A DNA stretch of 64,000 bases. Source: Pseudoxanthomonas dokdonensis (lineage in GTDB: Bacteria > Pseudomonadota > Gammaproteobacteria > Xanthomonadales > Xanthomonadaceae). Below are positions 26,501 to 34,108 of this stretch, piece after piece (within the stretch, counting starts at the first letter, position 1; every line of letters begins with the position of its first letter). A program made the position numbers and the translations under genes. The stretch is from positions 62,001-126,000 of the forward strand of contig NZ_LDJL01000001.1 in NCBI RefSeq assembly GCF_001431405.1. The letters are read 5' to 3'. Below the pieces are notes generated by a model. The model did no database searches. It saw only the letters and a program-made list of their open reading frames with translations, and was not told the DNA's origin.

Positions 26501-29356
26501 TCAGTGACCGGCGACCGGCTTGCCGTCGGCGTCCAGCACGGTCACCTCGCCCAGCTTGAGCGCCTTGATCGGCGCCTCGATCTGCTTGAGGTCACCGACC
26601 ACCACCCACACCAGCTTGGACGGGTCCAGGGCCTGGGCGGCCTGCTGCACCTGGGCCGGGGTCATCGCCTGGATCTCGGCGTTACGCTGGACGACGTAGT
26701 CATCCGGACGGCCGTAACGGACGATGCCACCGATGGTGTTCATCACCGCGCTGGAGGTTTCGTAGGCACCCGGCAGGCTGCGGCTTTCGTTGGCCTTGAT
26801 GCGATCGATCTCGGCCTGGGTCGCCGGCGCCTTGCCGCTGGCGTATTGCTGCAGTTCGCGCTGCATCTCGGCCAGGGCGTCGGCGGTCTTGTCGATCTGG
26901 ACCGGGGCGATCGCCAGCCACGGGCGCTGGCCCTTGGCGTTGGTCAGCAGGGTGCGGGCACCATATGACCAGTGCTTGTCCTCGCGCAGGTTCATGTTGA
27001 GGCGGGCGACGAAGGAACCGCCGATGACTTCATTGGCCATCTGCAGCAGGGTTTCGCCATCGCTGCCATTACCGGGCATCAATTCGCCGGCAAACAGGTT
27101 GGCCTGCACCGCACCGGGCTGATCGATCAGGTAGACCCTGGCCGCGGACGGCCGCTCGACCTTGCCGATGTCGATGCTGGCGGCGGCTTCGCCAGTGCCC
27201 TTCCAGTCACCGAAGTGGCGGTTGAGCGCCGGCACGATGTCCTTCAGGGTGGTGTCGCCGACCACGATCAGGGTCGCACCCTGCGGCCGCAGCCAGGCAT
27301 TGTGGTAAGCGGTCAGGTCATCGCGGCCGAGCGCGGTGATGCTCGCTTCGGTACCGCTGCCGGTGAACGGTGCCGCATACGGATGACCTTCACCGTAAAG
27401 CAGCGGCGGCAGCACCCGCAGCGCCGCGGTGTTGGGGCGTGCTTTTTCCTGCTTGATGCCGGCAATCCAGCTGCTCTTGACGCGGTCCATCTCGGACTGC
27501 TCGAAGCGTGGTTCGCGCAGCATGTCGGCAAACAGATCCAGCGACGGGTCCAGGTTCTCCTTCAGCGCCGACAGCGTCGCGCTGGTGCCATCGAGTTCGG
27601 CATCCGCACTCAGCACCGCGCCCAGTTCCTCGGCGCGGGCGCGGAAGCCCAGCGCGTCGTACGGGCCGGCACCTTCGTCGAGCATCGACATGGTGAAGCT
27701 GGAGGTACCCAGCTTGGCTGGCGCGTCGGCCTGGTAGCCGCCGTTGAACTCATAGCTGAAGTTGACCACCGGGATGTCATGGCGCTCGGCCAGGATGACT
27801 TCGGTGCCATTGTCCAGCCTGGCCCGCTGCAGTGAGGGGAATTTGAGCGCCGGGAACTGGCTCGGCATCGGCACGCCGTTGCTGCGATCCACGGTGCTGG
27901 CGGTGGTGGTGAATTTGGGATCGACGGCCGGCACGTTGAACGGTTGCGGGGTGACGGCGGGTTCTTCGGCCAGCGGCTTGCGCTCGCCCGGTTCGACGAT
28001 GAGCGTATGCGAGCCCTTGCCCAGCCACTTGCGGCCCATCGCCTGCACATCGGCGGCGGTGGTGTTGTTGACATTGGCCAGCGAGGTGCGGAAGCAACCG
28101 GCGTCGCCTTCATAGATGGCGCATTCGGCCAAGGCATCGGCCTTGCCGCCGAAGCCACCGATGCGCTCGATGCCGCGGATGAAGCCGGCGCGATAGACGG
28201 TCTTGGCCTGGGCCAGCTCTTCGGCACTCGGGCCCTGCTGGATCAGCTTGGCCAGTTCCTCATCCAGCACCGCCTCGACCTTGGCCACGTCGACGCCTTC
28301 CTTGACGCTGACCATAATCATGAAATTGGAGCCCAGCTGCGAAGCGTAGGCACCGGTGCTGACGCTGTCGGCCAGCTTGTCGCCGTGGACCAGGCGCTTT
28401 TCCAGCCGCGACGTGGCGCTGCCACCCAGGATCTGTGAAAGCACATCCAGCTGATCGATGTCGCGGGTGCCCACTTCGGCCACGTTCCAGGCGCGGTAGA
28501 TACGCGTCTGCGGAACCTTGTCTTCCATCACCTCGCGGGTGTCGGCCGGGCGCTGCGCCACGTTGACCGCCGGTTGCGCCATGCTCGGGCCGGCCGGGAT
28601 GTCGCCGAAATACTTGCTGACTTTTTCCTTGGCCGTTGCCAGATCGATATCACCGGCCAACACCAGCACTGCATTGTTGGGGCCATACCAGGCCTTGAAC
28701 CAGTTCTGTACGTCGGCCAGCGAAGCGGCGTTGAGATCGTTCATCGAACCGATGGTGGTGTGGTGGTACGGATGGCCCACCGGATACAGCGCCTTGCCCA
28801 GTTTTTCCCAGACCTGGCCATACGGCTGGTTCTCGCCCTGGCGCTTTTCGTTCTGGACCACGCCGCGTTGTTCGTCGAGGGTCTTCTGGTCGATGGCACC
28901 GAGCAGGTGGCCCATGCGGTCGGACTCCATCCACAGCGCCAGGTCCAGCGCGGTGGTCGGCACGTTCTCGAAGTAGTTGGTACGGTCGGAGTTGGTGGTG
29001 CCGTTCATGTCGGTGGCACCGACCAGTTCGAACGGTTCGAAGTATTCACCACGGTGATTTTCCGAACCGTTGAACATCAGGTGTTCGAACAGGTGGGCGA
29101 AACCGGTGCGACCGGCGGGTTCGTCCTTGCTGCCGACGTGGTACCAGATGTTGACCGCCACGATCGGCGCCTTGCGGTCGGTATGCACGATCACCCGCAG
29201 CCCGTTGGGCAGGGTGAATTCCTGGTACGGAATATCCACGCTGGCGCCGGCTGCCGGCTTGGCAATGGCGGTGTCCGGCATGCCCGACAGGGCCCCCAGC
29301 GCAGTGGTCAAGGCAACGGCAAGCAGCGCGGCGCGCGGTCGGCGGAAATGGCCCAT
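26501..29356 (-). CDS. M16 family zinc metallopeptidase, exported, two-lobe
   Basis: Predicted periplasmic pitrilysin/insulinase-like peptidase, 951 residues, with an N-terminal signal peptide (MGHFRRPRAALLAVALTTALGAL...). The inverted zinc motif HLFEH is at residues 88-92; the distal Glu is expected in DEQRGVVQNEKRQGENQPYG. A second M16 half starts near residue 500 and contains RLNMNLREDKHWSYGARTLL, which corresponds to the R/Y substrate-binding pair. Both halves in one chain fit the family length. It differs substantially from the M16 gene at 9429-12191, so they are not a recent duplication. It is divergent from the SDR gene. Substrates are unknown; a role in clearing envelope peptides is plausible. 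Confidence 0.92.
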   Translation of the reverse strand: MGHFRRPRAALLAVALTTALGALSGMPDTAIAKPAAGASVDIPYQEFTLPNGLRVIVHTDRKAPIVAVNIWYHVGSKDEPAGRTGFAHLFEHLMFNGSENHRGEYFEPFELVGATDMNGTTNSDRTNYFENVPTTALDLALWMESDRMGHLLGAIDQKTLDEQRGVVQNEKRQGENQPYGQVWEKLGKALYPVGHPYHHTTIGSMNDLNAASLADVQNWFKAWYGPNNAVLVLAGDIDLATAKEKVSKYFGDIPAGPSMAQPAVNVAQRPADTREVMEDKVPQTRIYRAWNVAEVGTRDIDQLDVLSQILGGSATSRLEKRLVHGDKLADSVSTGAYASQLGSNFMIMVSVKEGVDVAKVEAVLDEELAKLIQQGPSAEELAQAKTVYRAGFIRGIERIGGFGGKADALAECAIYEGDAGCFRTSLANVNNTTAADVQAMGRKWLGKGSHTLIVEPGERKPLAEEPAVTPQPFNVPAVDPKFTTTASTVDRSNGVPMPSQFPALKFPSLQRARLDNGTEVILAERHDIPVVNFSYEFNGGYQADAPAKLGTSSFTMSMLDEGAGPYDALGFRARAEELGAVLSADAELDGTSATLSALKENLDPSLDLFADMLREPRFEQSEMDRVKSSWIAGIKQEKARPNTAALRVLPPLLYGEGHPYAAPFTGSGTEASITALGRDDLTAYHNAWLRPQGATLIVVGDTTLKDIVPALNRHFGDWKGTGEAAASIDIGKVERPSAARVYLIDQPGAVQANLFAGELMPGNGSDGETLLQMANEVIGGSFVARLNMNLREDKHWSYGARTLLTNAKGQRPWLAIAPVQIDKTADALAEMQRELQQYASGKAPATQAEIDRIKANESRSLPGAYETSSAVMNTIGGIVRYGRPDDYVVQRNAEIQAMTPAQVQQAAQALDPSKLVWVVVGDLKQIEAPIKALKLGEVTVLDADGKPVAGH

Positions 29357-29465
29357 CTATCTCTCCATGTTGTGCAGGTATGCCATCAGGCGTGACCTTT
29401 GATGCTAACCGCAGCGGCAACTCATTACACTAGGCCGCAAGCCATGGTCCACGAGGGTCAGCCGC

Positions 29466-30170
29466 ATGGAACGTCGACACAGCCTGGTCACCGGCGCCAA
29501 CCGCGGGCTCGGCCTGGCGCTGGTACAGCAGTTGCTGCAACGCGGTGACCACGTCATCGCCACCTGCCGGCACCCTGGCAAGGCCAACGCCCTCAACCAG
29601 CTGGTTGGCGAGCATCCGGGCCGGCTGCACGTGCTGCCACTGGATGTCACGGATACACGCAGCCATCGCGAACTGGCACGCGAACTGGCGCTGGTCAGCG
29701 ACGGGGGTCCACTGCACCTGCTGATCAACAACGCCGGCGTGCTGCGTGGCGGCGAGCGCTTTGGCAGCGTCGATGAAAAAGATCTCGATGCCAGTTTCCA
29801 GACCAATGCCCGCGGTCCGCTGTTGCTGACCCAGACACTGGCTGCGCGGATTGGCGATGGCGGCTGCGTCGCCAACATCTCTTCGGAGCTTGGTTCGATA
29901 GCCCTGCGCGACGAGTTCCGTACGCCCAGCTACGCCATTGGCAAGGCCGCGCAGAACATGGCCACGGTATTGCTGGCATCGGCGCTGCGATCACGACGGA
30001 TAAAAGTGCTGGCGCTGCACCCGGGCTGGGTACGCACCGACATGGGCGGCGAACAGGCCGCGTTGACTCCGGCGCAATCGGCCAGTGGCCTGCTGCAGGT
30101 CATCAGCCAGCGCGGACTGGATGACAGCGGCGGCTTCTTCGACTGGCAAAACCAACCATTGCCCTGGTGA
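29466..30170 (+). CDS. Short-chain dehydrogenase/reductase (classical SDR)
   Basis: NAD(P)-dependent oxidoreductase of unknown substrate, 234 residues. The cofactor motif TGANRGLG is at residues 9-16, the structural motif NNAG appears in LLINNAGVLRGG, and the catalytic residues are Ser in ANISSELGS and Y-x3-K in SYAIGKAAQN. The post-catalytic HPGWVRTDMGGEQAALTP resembles the C-factor/sniffer-like subgroup, which often ends with a short GxxFxW segment as here (GGFFDWQNQPLPW). It stands alone, divergent from the M16 peptidase gene with 109 nt between them. The start at 29466 leaves the usual short lead before the TGxxxGxG motif. Confidence 0.9.
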   Translation: MERRHSLVTGANRGLGLALVQQLLQRGDHVIATCRHPGKANALNQLVGEHPGRLHVLPLDVTDTRSHRELARELALVSDGGPLHLLINNAGVLRGGERFGSVDEKDLDASFQTNARGPLLLTQTLAARIGDGGCVANISSELGSIALRDEFRTPSYAIGKAAQNMATVLLASALRSRRIKVLALHPGWVRTDMGGEQAALTPAQSASGLLQVISQRGLDDSGGFFDWQNQPLPW

Positions 30171-30738
30171 TGATGCGTCGGCTGCGCCGCACCGCCTGCT
30201 GCCGCTAAGCCCGACACGTCGAAGCTGTCCGCAGAGCACCCGCCGACCGCCCGCTGCAACCTTCATCGGCTACCGCGACAGCGGACGCGTTGCATTGCCA
30301 CCTCTTTCATTGAGCAGGCGTCGAACCACCGCAGGCGCCGGTGGCAATACCGTTCGCCCACCAGGCTGGCGCGGTTGCAACCGTTTGCCCATTCCAGGCA
30401 TCCCAGTGCAGCAAGAACGAGGACGCTGTTGGTTTGCCGATAACGGCGGGACCACGAAACCACAGGGACCGCGAGCCGGGAAAACGGACATTGACCGGAC
30501 AGCGGACACTCCGCCCAGCGCATTTTGGCTTGATAAATCAATAACTTGAGTTTGGCACGCGATATGCGAGCGTTACCGGCAAGACCGATAAAGCATTGAG
30601 CTGACCATCGGTCAACCATCCAATTACTGAACAAAAGCTGAAAAGAAGACGCACAAATGCAACTTCTGCTTGATCCATCTGCTTAGGTGTACTACCTTAC
30701 TACCACACCACTGCTCAACAACACCAAGAGACCCTGCC
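30171..30738. other. 568-nt intergenic region
   Basis: No gene is supported here; the small open frames (for example 30263-30634 minus) have no signal peptide, domain or ribosome-binding site. The 3' part becomes AT-rich and holds a sigma54-like promoter at 30553-30567. A weak sigma70-like pair (TTGATC at 30670, TACCTT at 30693, 17-bp spacing) lies nearer the gene at 30739. Confidence 0.6.
30553..30567 (+). promoter_or_regulatory. Sigma54 (RpoN)-like -24/-12 promoter
   Basis: TGGCAC-N5-ATGC differs from the RpoN consensus TGGCAC-N5-TTGC by one base and has the exact GG-to-GC spacing. It would start transcription near 30579, about 160 nt upstream of the small secreted protein gene at 30739. 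No enhancer-binding-protein site was identified. Confidence 0.55.
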
Positions 30739-31128
30739 ATGAACGCCAAGACCCTGCTCCCCCTGTCCGCCGCCGCCGTATTTGCTGTCTGCGCAGGCGC
30801 CATGTTCGCCACCGCCACGCATCAGGATTCGGCCACCCTGGCCAGCGTTGAAGCCGCTCACGCCGCTGACATCGTCAACATGCCGACCTTGTCGGTGAGC
30901 CCGGCCGCCGAAGACCTGGCCTATTACCAGACCTACGGCAAAGCCAACATCGTCGAACTGGCCGCGATCAGCGTACGCCCGGCCGCCGAAGACCTGGCCT
31001 ACTACCAGACTTACGGCAAAGCCAAGGTGGTTGAACTGGCCGCCGTGACGGTGACCCCGTCGGCCGCGCAGATGCGTGAGTACGCGTTGCAGGCCGCGCT
31101 GGTCGCCGAACAACTGGCCACCCGCTGA
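30739..31128 (+). CDS. Small secreted protein with internal 26-residue repeats
   Basis: 129-residue exported protein of no family known to me. A signal peptide (MNAKTLLPLSAAAVFAVCAGAMFATA) is followed by near-identical 26-residue units. Two are clear (PAAEDLAYYQTYGKANIVEL and PAAEDLAYYQTYGKAKVVEL); a third, degenerate one starts at TVTPSAAQMREYALQ. Each unit is preceded by an (I/V)V(E/N)(L/M)xx(L/I/V)(S/T)V strand-like stretch. The mature protein is acidic and alanine-rich, with Tyr-Tyr pairs in each unit. No cysteines occur after the signal peptide. It is preceded by a sigma54-like promoter and stands alone, with trmL 78 nt downstream. Possible roles (periplasmic scaffold, stress protein) cannot be decided. 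Confidence 0.75.
   Translation: MNAKTLLPLSAAAVFAVCAGAMFATATHQDSATLASVEAAHAADIVNMPTLSVSPAAEDLAYYQTYGKANIVELAAISVRPAAEDLAYYQTYGKAKVVELAAVTVTPSAAQMREYALQAALVAEQLATR
30891..31046 (+). repeat. Two tandem 78-bp coding repeats
   Basis: Direct repeats of 78 nt (26 codons) with few differences, mostly third-position, inside the small secreted protein gene. They indicate a fairly recent in-frame duplication kept under protein-level selection. Confidence 0.7.
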
Positions 31129-31206
31129 AACCCCGCTTCCGCAGACGTATCCGATTCAACTGCTCCATCGTTACCCCAGGACATGCGCGCCGCGTAAGAT
31201 CCGCGG

Positions 31207-31701
31207 ATGAATCAGCCCTCCGCCGACGACGCCCTGTCCATTGATGTGCTGCTGTACCAGCCGGAGATTCCCCCGAACACCGGCAATGTCATCCGCCTTT
31301 GCGCGAATACCGGCGCGCGGCTGCATCTGATCCAGCCTCTGGGTTTCGAGCTGGACGACAAGCAGCTCCGCCGCGCCGGCCTGGATTACCACGAGTACAC
31401 CCGGCTGCAGGTGCACGCTTCGCTGGCGGACGCACTGGCCAGCATCCAGCCCGGACGCCTGTTCGCGCTGAGCACCCGTGGCCGCCAGCGCTACGATCAA
31501 GTCAGCTACGCCGCCGGCGATGCCTTCCTGTTCGGCCCGGAAACCCGCGGCCTGCCACAGGACGTCCTGGACGCCTTGCCCGCCGAACAGCGCCTGCGCC
31601 TGCCGATGCAGCCCAACAACCGTAGCCTCAACCTCTCCAACACGGTCGCCGTATTGGTGTTCGAAGCATGGCGCCAGCTCGGGTTTGTCGGCGGGCAGTA
31701 G
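31207..31701 (+). CDS. trmL: tRNA (cytidine(34)/uridine(34)-2'-O)-methyltransferase TrmL
   Basis: SPOUT-class methyltransferase modifying the wobble base of tRNA-Leu isoacceptors, 164 residues. The family elements are all present: [20 protein letters not shown] near the start, [20 protein letters not shown], and the trefoil-knot SAM site [10 protein letters not shown], then [26 protein letters not shown] at the C-terminus. The N-terminus has about 12 extra residues before LYQPEIPPN compared with E. coli TrmL; a later start is not available without losing the first strand. It converges on the D-Ala-D-Ala dipeptidase gene with only 11 nt between stops. Confidence 0.95.
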   Translation: MNQPSADDALSIDVLLYQPEIPPNTGNVIRLCANTGARLHLIQPLGFELDDKQLRRAGLDYHEYTRLQVHASLADALASIQPGRLFALSTRGRQRYDQVSYAAGDAFLFGPETRGLPQDVLDALPAEQRLRLPMQPNNRSLNLSNTVAVLVFEAWRQLGFVGGQ

Positions 31702-31712
31702 CCGATACCCGA

Positions 31713-32453
31713 CTAGCGCACGGGAACGTCGTAGGCCGTATCCGGGGTCGGTTCCGGTTTCAAGGTGTAATGCCACCACTCCAGCGGATAGTTGGCGAAG
31801 CCATGCTTCTGCATTGCCTGCAGCAGGCGCTGGCGGTTTTCGCGCTGCTGCGCGGTAATGCGTGGGTCATCGGTATTGGCGAGGGTGTCGAACAGGTCGA
31901 AACCGGTTCCCATGTCCAAGGGAATGCATTGGCCTGTGCTGCAATCATCCAGGCTCAGATCGACGGTGGCGCCGCGGCTGTGGCCAGAGCTTTCAGCGAT
32001 GTAGCCATCCAGTAGTTGCGATTTGCGCAGGCGCGGATAGAACTCCGGCTTGGTTTTCTGATCCGACAGGTCGTGCGCCCAGCTGACGAAGTCCTTTACC
32101 GCGCGCACCGGTCGATAGCAGTCGAACAGGCGTAGACGCAGTTGCTGGCCGCGCAGCTCATTGGCGGCACCTGCAAGCGCCGTCGCCGCCGGTGCCAGCA
32201 GATAGCACTTGGCCGCCTGGTAGCCATCGACAGGACGGCCGACGAAGTTGTGCTGGCCGGCATAGCGGATTTCCAGTTGCGCGTCGGCGATCAGCGTGGC
32301 CACGTCGATCAGGTTGGCCTGCCCGGGCGTGCTGGCGGTGGAGACGCTGATCTGATCAGGCTTGGTAGCGGGCGACTGGGCCAGCGCCGGCGACGACAGC
32401 GCCGACAGCAGCATGATGAGGATGGAATGGCGGTTGGTCAGCCAGCTTTTCAT
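31713..32453 (-). CDS. D-alanyl-D-alanine dipeptidase (VanX/DdpX, M15D), exported
   Basis: Zinc dipeptidase cleaving D-Ala-D-Ala, 246 residues, with a signal peptide ending LSSPALAQS. The zinc ligands are H158 and D165 in SSGHSRGATVDLS and H228 in EWWHY, with catalytic E225; the conserved Arg of VanX corresponds to DCYRPVRA. The chosen ATG (32453) overlaps the stop of the serine hydrolase gene by 4 nt; an ATG 4 codons earlier (32465) is possible, and neither has a good ribosome-binding site. Export points to scavenging or cell-wall turnover, not to vancomycin resistance, and no vanHA-like genes are near. It is the last gene of the leftward arm of the murein-peptide divergon. Confidence 0.92.
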   Translation of the reverse strand: MKSWLTNRHSILIMLLSALSSPALAQSPATKPDQISVSTASTPGQANLIDVATLIADAQLEIRYAGQHNFVGRPVDGYQAAKCYLLAPAATALAGAANELRGQQLRLRLFDCYRPVRAVKDFVSWAHDLSDQKTKPEFYPRLRKSQLLDGYIAESSGHSRGATVDLSLDDCSTGQCIPLDMGTGFDLFDTLANTDDPRITAQQRENRQRLLQAMQKHGFANYPLEWWHYTLKPEPTPDTAYDVPVR

Positions 32454-34042
32454 CGAGGTGGACATGCGTCGACGCGTTTGAAATCCAGGTCCTGGTAGTC
32501 GTAACTGAAATCCGCGTCCGGATCCACCGCCGACATCCGCATCCGCGGCACGCCATCTGCTGCGGCATCCTCGAACACCAGCCAGGCTTCGGCGTCGACG
32601 CTGTCGTCATCCCAGTCGATCCGCTGGCGCTGGCCGACCTGCATGATCCGTCCGCGCAGGCGTGGTGAACGTTGCGCACTCCAATACACCTGTCCATTGT
32701 CACCGCAGACGCTGACCTGGCCGAACCACGGATCCCGGTACACACCCAAACGCGACTGCATGTCGGTGGCGCTGGCCGTTTGTCGCGCCGATGTGTCGGG
32801 CAGCGGCGCGTGCTGGGCATCCTGCTGCGCCTCGACATCCAAAAGCTGCGCGTAGTCGTCCACGCCGCGGGCATCCTGCGGCGCGGTGAAATGCTTGGCC
32901 AGCACTTCGCCCAATGCCGTGCGTGCGGCTTCACCCTCGCCGTTGATCAGGATCACGATGCCTACCTGCTTGTCCGGCAACAGGATCACCGATGAATACA
33001 TCCCGGACAGCGTGCCGGTATGGGCGACCTTCCAGACCCCGTCCATATCCGACAGGCGCCAGCCGTAACCGTAGGCCGAGAAATGGCTGTTATCCCACTC
33101 CCGCATGCGTGCTGATACCGGCATCGGCATATGCGCGGTCCACACCGCGCGACGTTGCTCGTCGCTGATCCAGGCCGGTTGCCGTTGCGGATCCAGCCAC
33201 ATCCGCAGCCACTTGACCATGTCGTTGAGGCTGCAGCGGATGCCACCGGCTGCCATCGAGGTGGTATCCGGCACAGTCTCCTCATCCTCGCGCACGACCC
33301 GGTTGCCGGTCGCGGTGCGCGCATGTGGCTGGGCCACGTTGCCGACCTGGCGCTGGTTCCAGCGGCCTACCTGGCAGCGATCCATGGCCAGTGGTTCGAA
33401 CAGCTGCTCGCGAACCAGCTGATCGTAGGGCTTGCCGGCCGCAGCGGCAGCAACTTCGCCGGCGACCACGTACAACAGGTTGTCGTAGGCGTAGTGCGAG
33501 CGGAAGCTGTGGGTCGGCCGCAGATGCGCCAGCCCGGCGATGATGTCGGCGCGGCTGAAGTCGTTCGGTTCCGGCCACAGCATCAGGTCGCCTGCGCCCA
33601 GTCCCAGCCCGCTGTTGTGCAGCAGCAGATCGCGGACCTGCATGTTGCGGGTGACCCACGGATCATGCATGCGGAACTGCGGCAGGTATCGGGTGACCGG
33701 ATCGTCCCAGCGCAATTTGCCCGCATCGACCAGCCGTGCCAGCACCCCGGTGGTCATCGCCTTGCTGTTGGAAGCGATCTTGAACAAGGTATCGGCATCG
33801 ATTTTTTCGCCACTGCCGGCAACCCGTTCGCCGGCGGTGCGCTGGTAGATGACCTGATCATCCTGGATGACCGCGACCGCCAGTCCCGGCAGCTGGTAGC
33901 GTTCGAACGTCTGCTCGAAGGCCTGATCGAAGTCGTGCCGGCTCGCATCCGCTGCCGCCTGCGCGGCGCTGTCGAATGAAAAGAAAAGCCCCGCCAGCAG
34001 GCAGGGCAACAGGAGCTTGCGGCAGCAATGAGGCAGTGACAT
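32450..34042 (-). CDS. Serine hydrolase, beta-lactamase/penicillin-binding-protein fold with C-terminal DUF3471-like domain
   Basis: Exported class-C-like serine peptidase/esterase, 530 residues. Signal peptide LLPCLLAGLFFSFDSAAQA; SxxK motif S91-N-S-K94; YxN motif Y186-D-N188; third-motif region HTGTLSGMYSS instead of KTG. A C-terminal beta-rich domain of about 110 residues (RLGVYRDPWFGQVSVCGDNG, ending RVDACPPR) is the kind found in D-aminopeptidase- or esterase-like members. In context it may trim D-amino-acid-containing peptides rather than act as a true beta-lactamase. Start: ATG at 34042; an ATG 7 codons upstream has no ribosome-binding site. Its stop overlaps the dipeptidase start. A hairpin separates it from the TonB receptor gene. 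Confidence 0.85.
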   Translation of the reverse strand: MSLPHCCRKLLLPCLLAGLFFSFDSAAQAAADASRHDFDQAFEQTFERYQLPGLAVAVIQDDQVIYQRTAGERVAGSGEKIDADTLFKIASNSKAMTTGVLARLVDAGKLRWDDPVTRYLPQFRMHDPWVTRNMQVRDLLLHNSGLGLGAGDLMLWPEPNDFSRADIIAGLAHLRPTHSFRSHYAYDNLLYVVAGEVAAAAAGKPYDQLVREQLFEPLAMDRCQVGRWNQRQVGNVAQPHARTATGNRVVREDEETVPDTTSMAAGGIRCSLNDMVKWLRMWLDPQRQPAWISDEQRRAVWTAHMPMPVSARMREWDNSHFSAYGYGWRLSDMDGVWKVAHTGTLSGMYSSVILLPDKQVGIVILINGEGEAARTALGEVLAKHFTAPQDARGVDDYAQLLDVEAQQDAQHAPLPDTSARQTASATDMQSRLGVYRDPWFGQVSVCGDNGQVYWSAQRSPRLRGRIMQVGQRQRIDWDDDSVDAEAWLVFEDAAADGVPRMRMSAVDPDADFSYDYQDLDFKRVDACPPR

Positions 34043-34073
34043 GACCGGGCCTACTGGGTGCATATGTGAATCA

Positions 34074-34101
34074 ACGGCGGGTGGACGCAGCCACCCGCCG
34101 T
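34074..34101 (-). terminator. Hairpin after the TonB receptor gene
   Basis: Perfect 11-bp stem (ACGGCGGGTGG at 34074-34084 with its complement at 34091-34101, 6-nt loop), 7 nt past the receptor stop on the minus strand. It has only a weak U-rich tail (TTGATT), so read-through into the serine hydrolase gene is likely. Confidence 0.55.
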
Positions 34102-34108
34102 GCCGTAC

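Noticed and set aside
9429-29356. Two M16 genes as a recent duplication
   Set aside because: Their sequences share the zinc motif and architecture but differ widely outside it.
30263-30634. 123-codon minus-strand open frame in the intergenic region before the small secreted protein
   Set aside because: No ribosome-binding site, no recognisable domain, and it overlaps the sigma54-like promoter; frames of this length occur by chance.
31713-32453. Part of a vancomycin-resistance cluster
   Set aside because: The protein is VanX-like but exported, and no vanH/vanA-type ligase or vanRS genes are nearby.
32450-34042. Class C beta-lactamase (resistance gene)
   Set aside because: SxxK and YxN motifs are present, but the KTG motif is replaced, an extra C-terminal domain is present, and it sits in a peptide-catabolism operon; a general serine hydrolase is the safer call.
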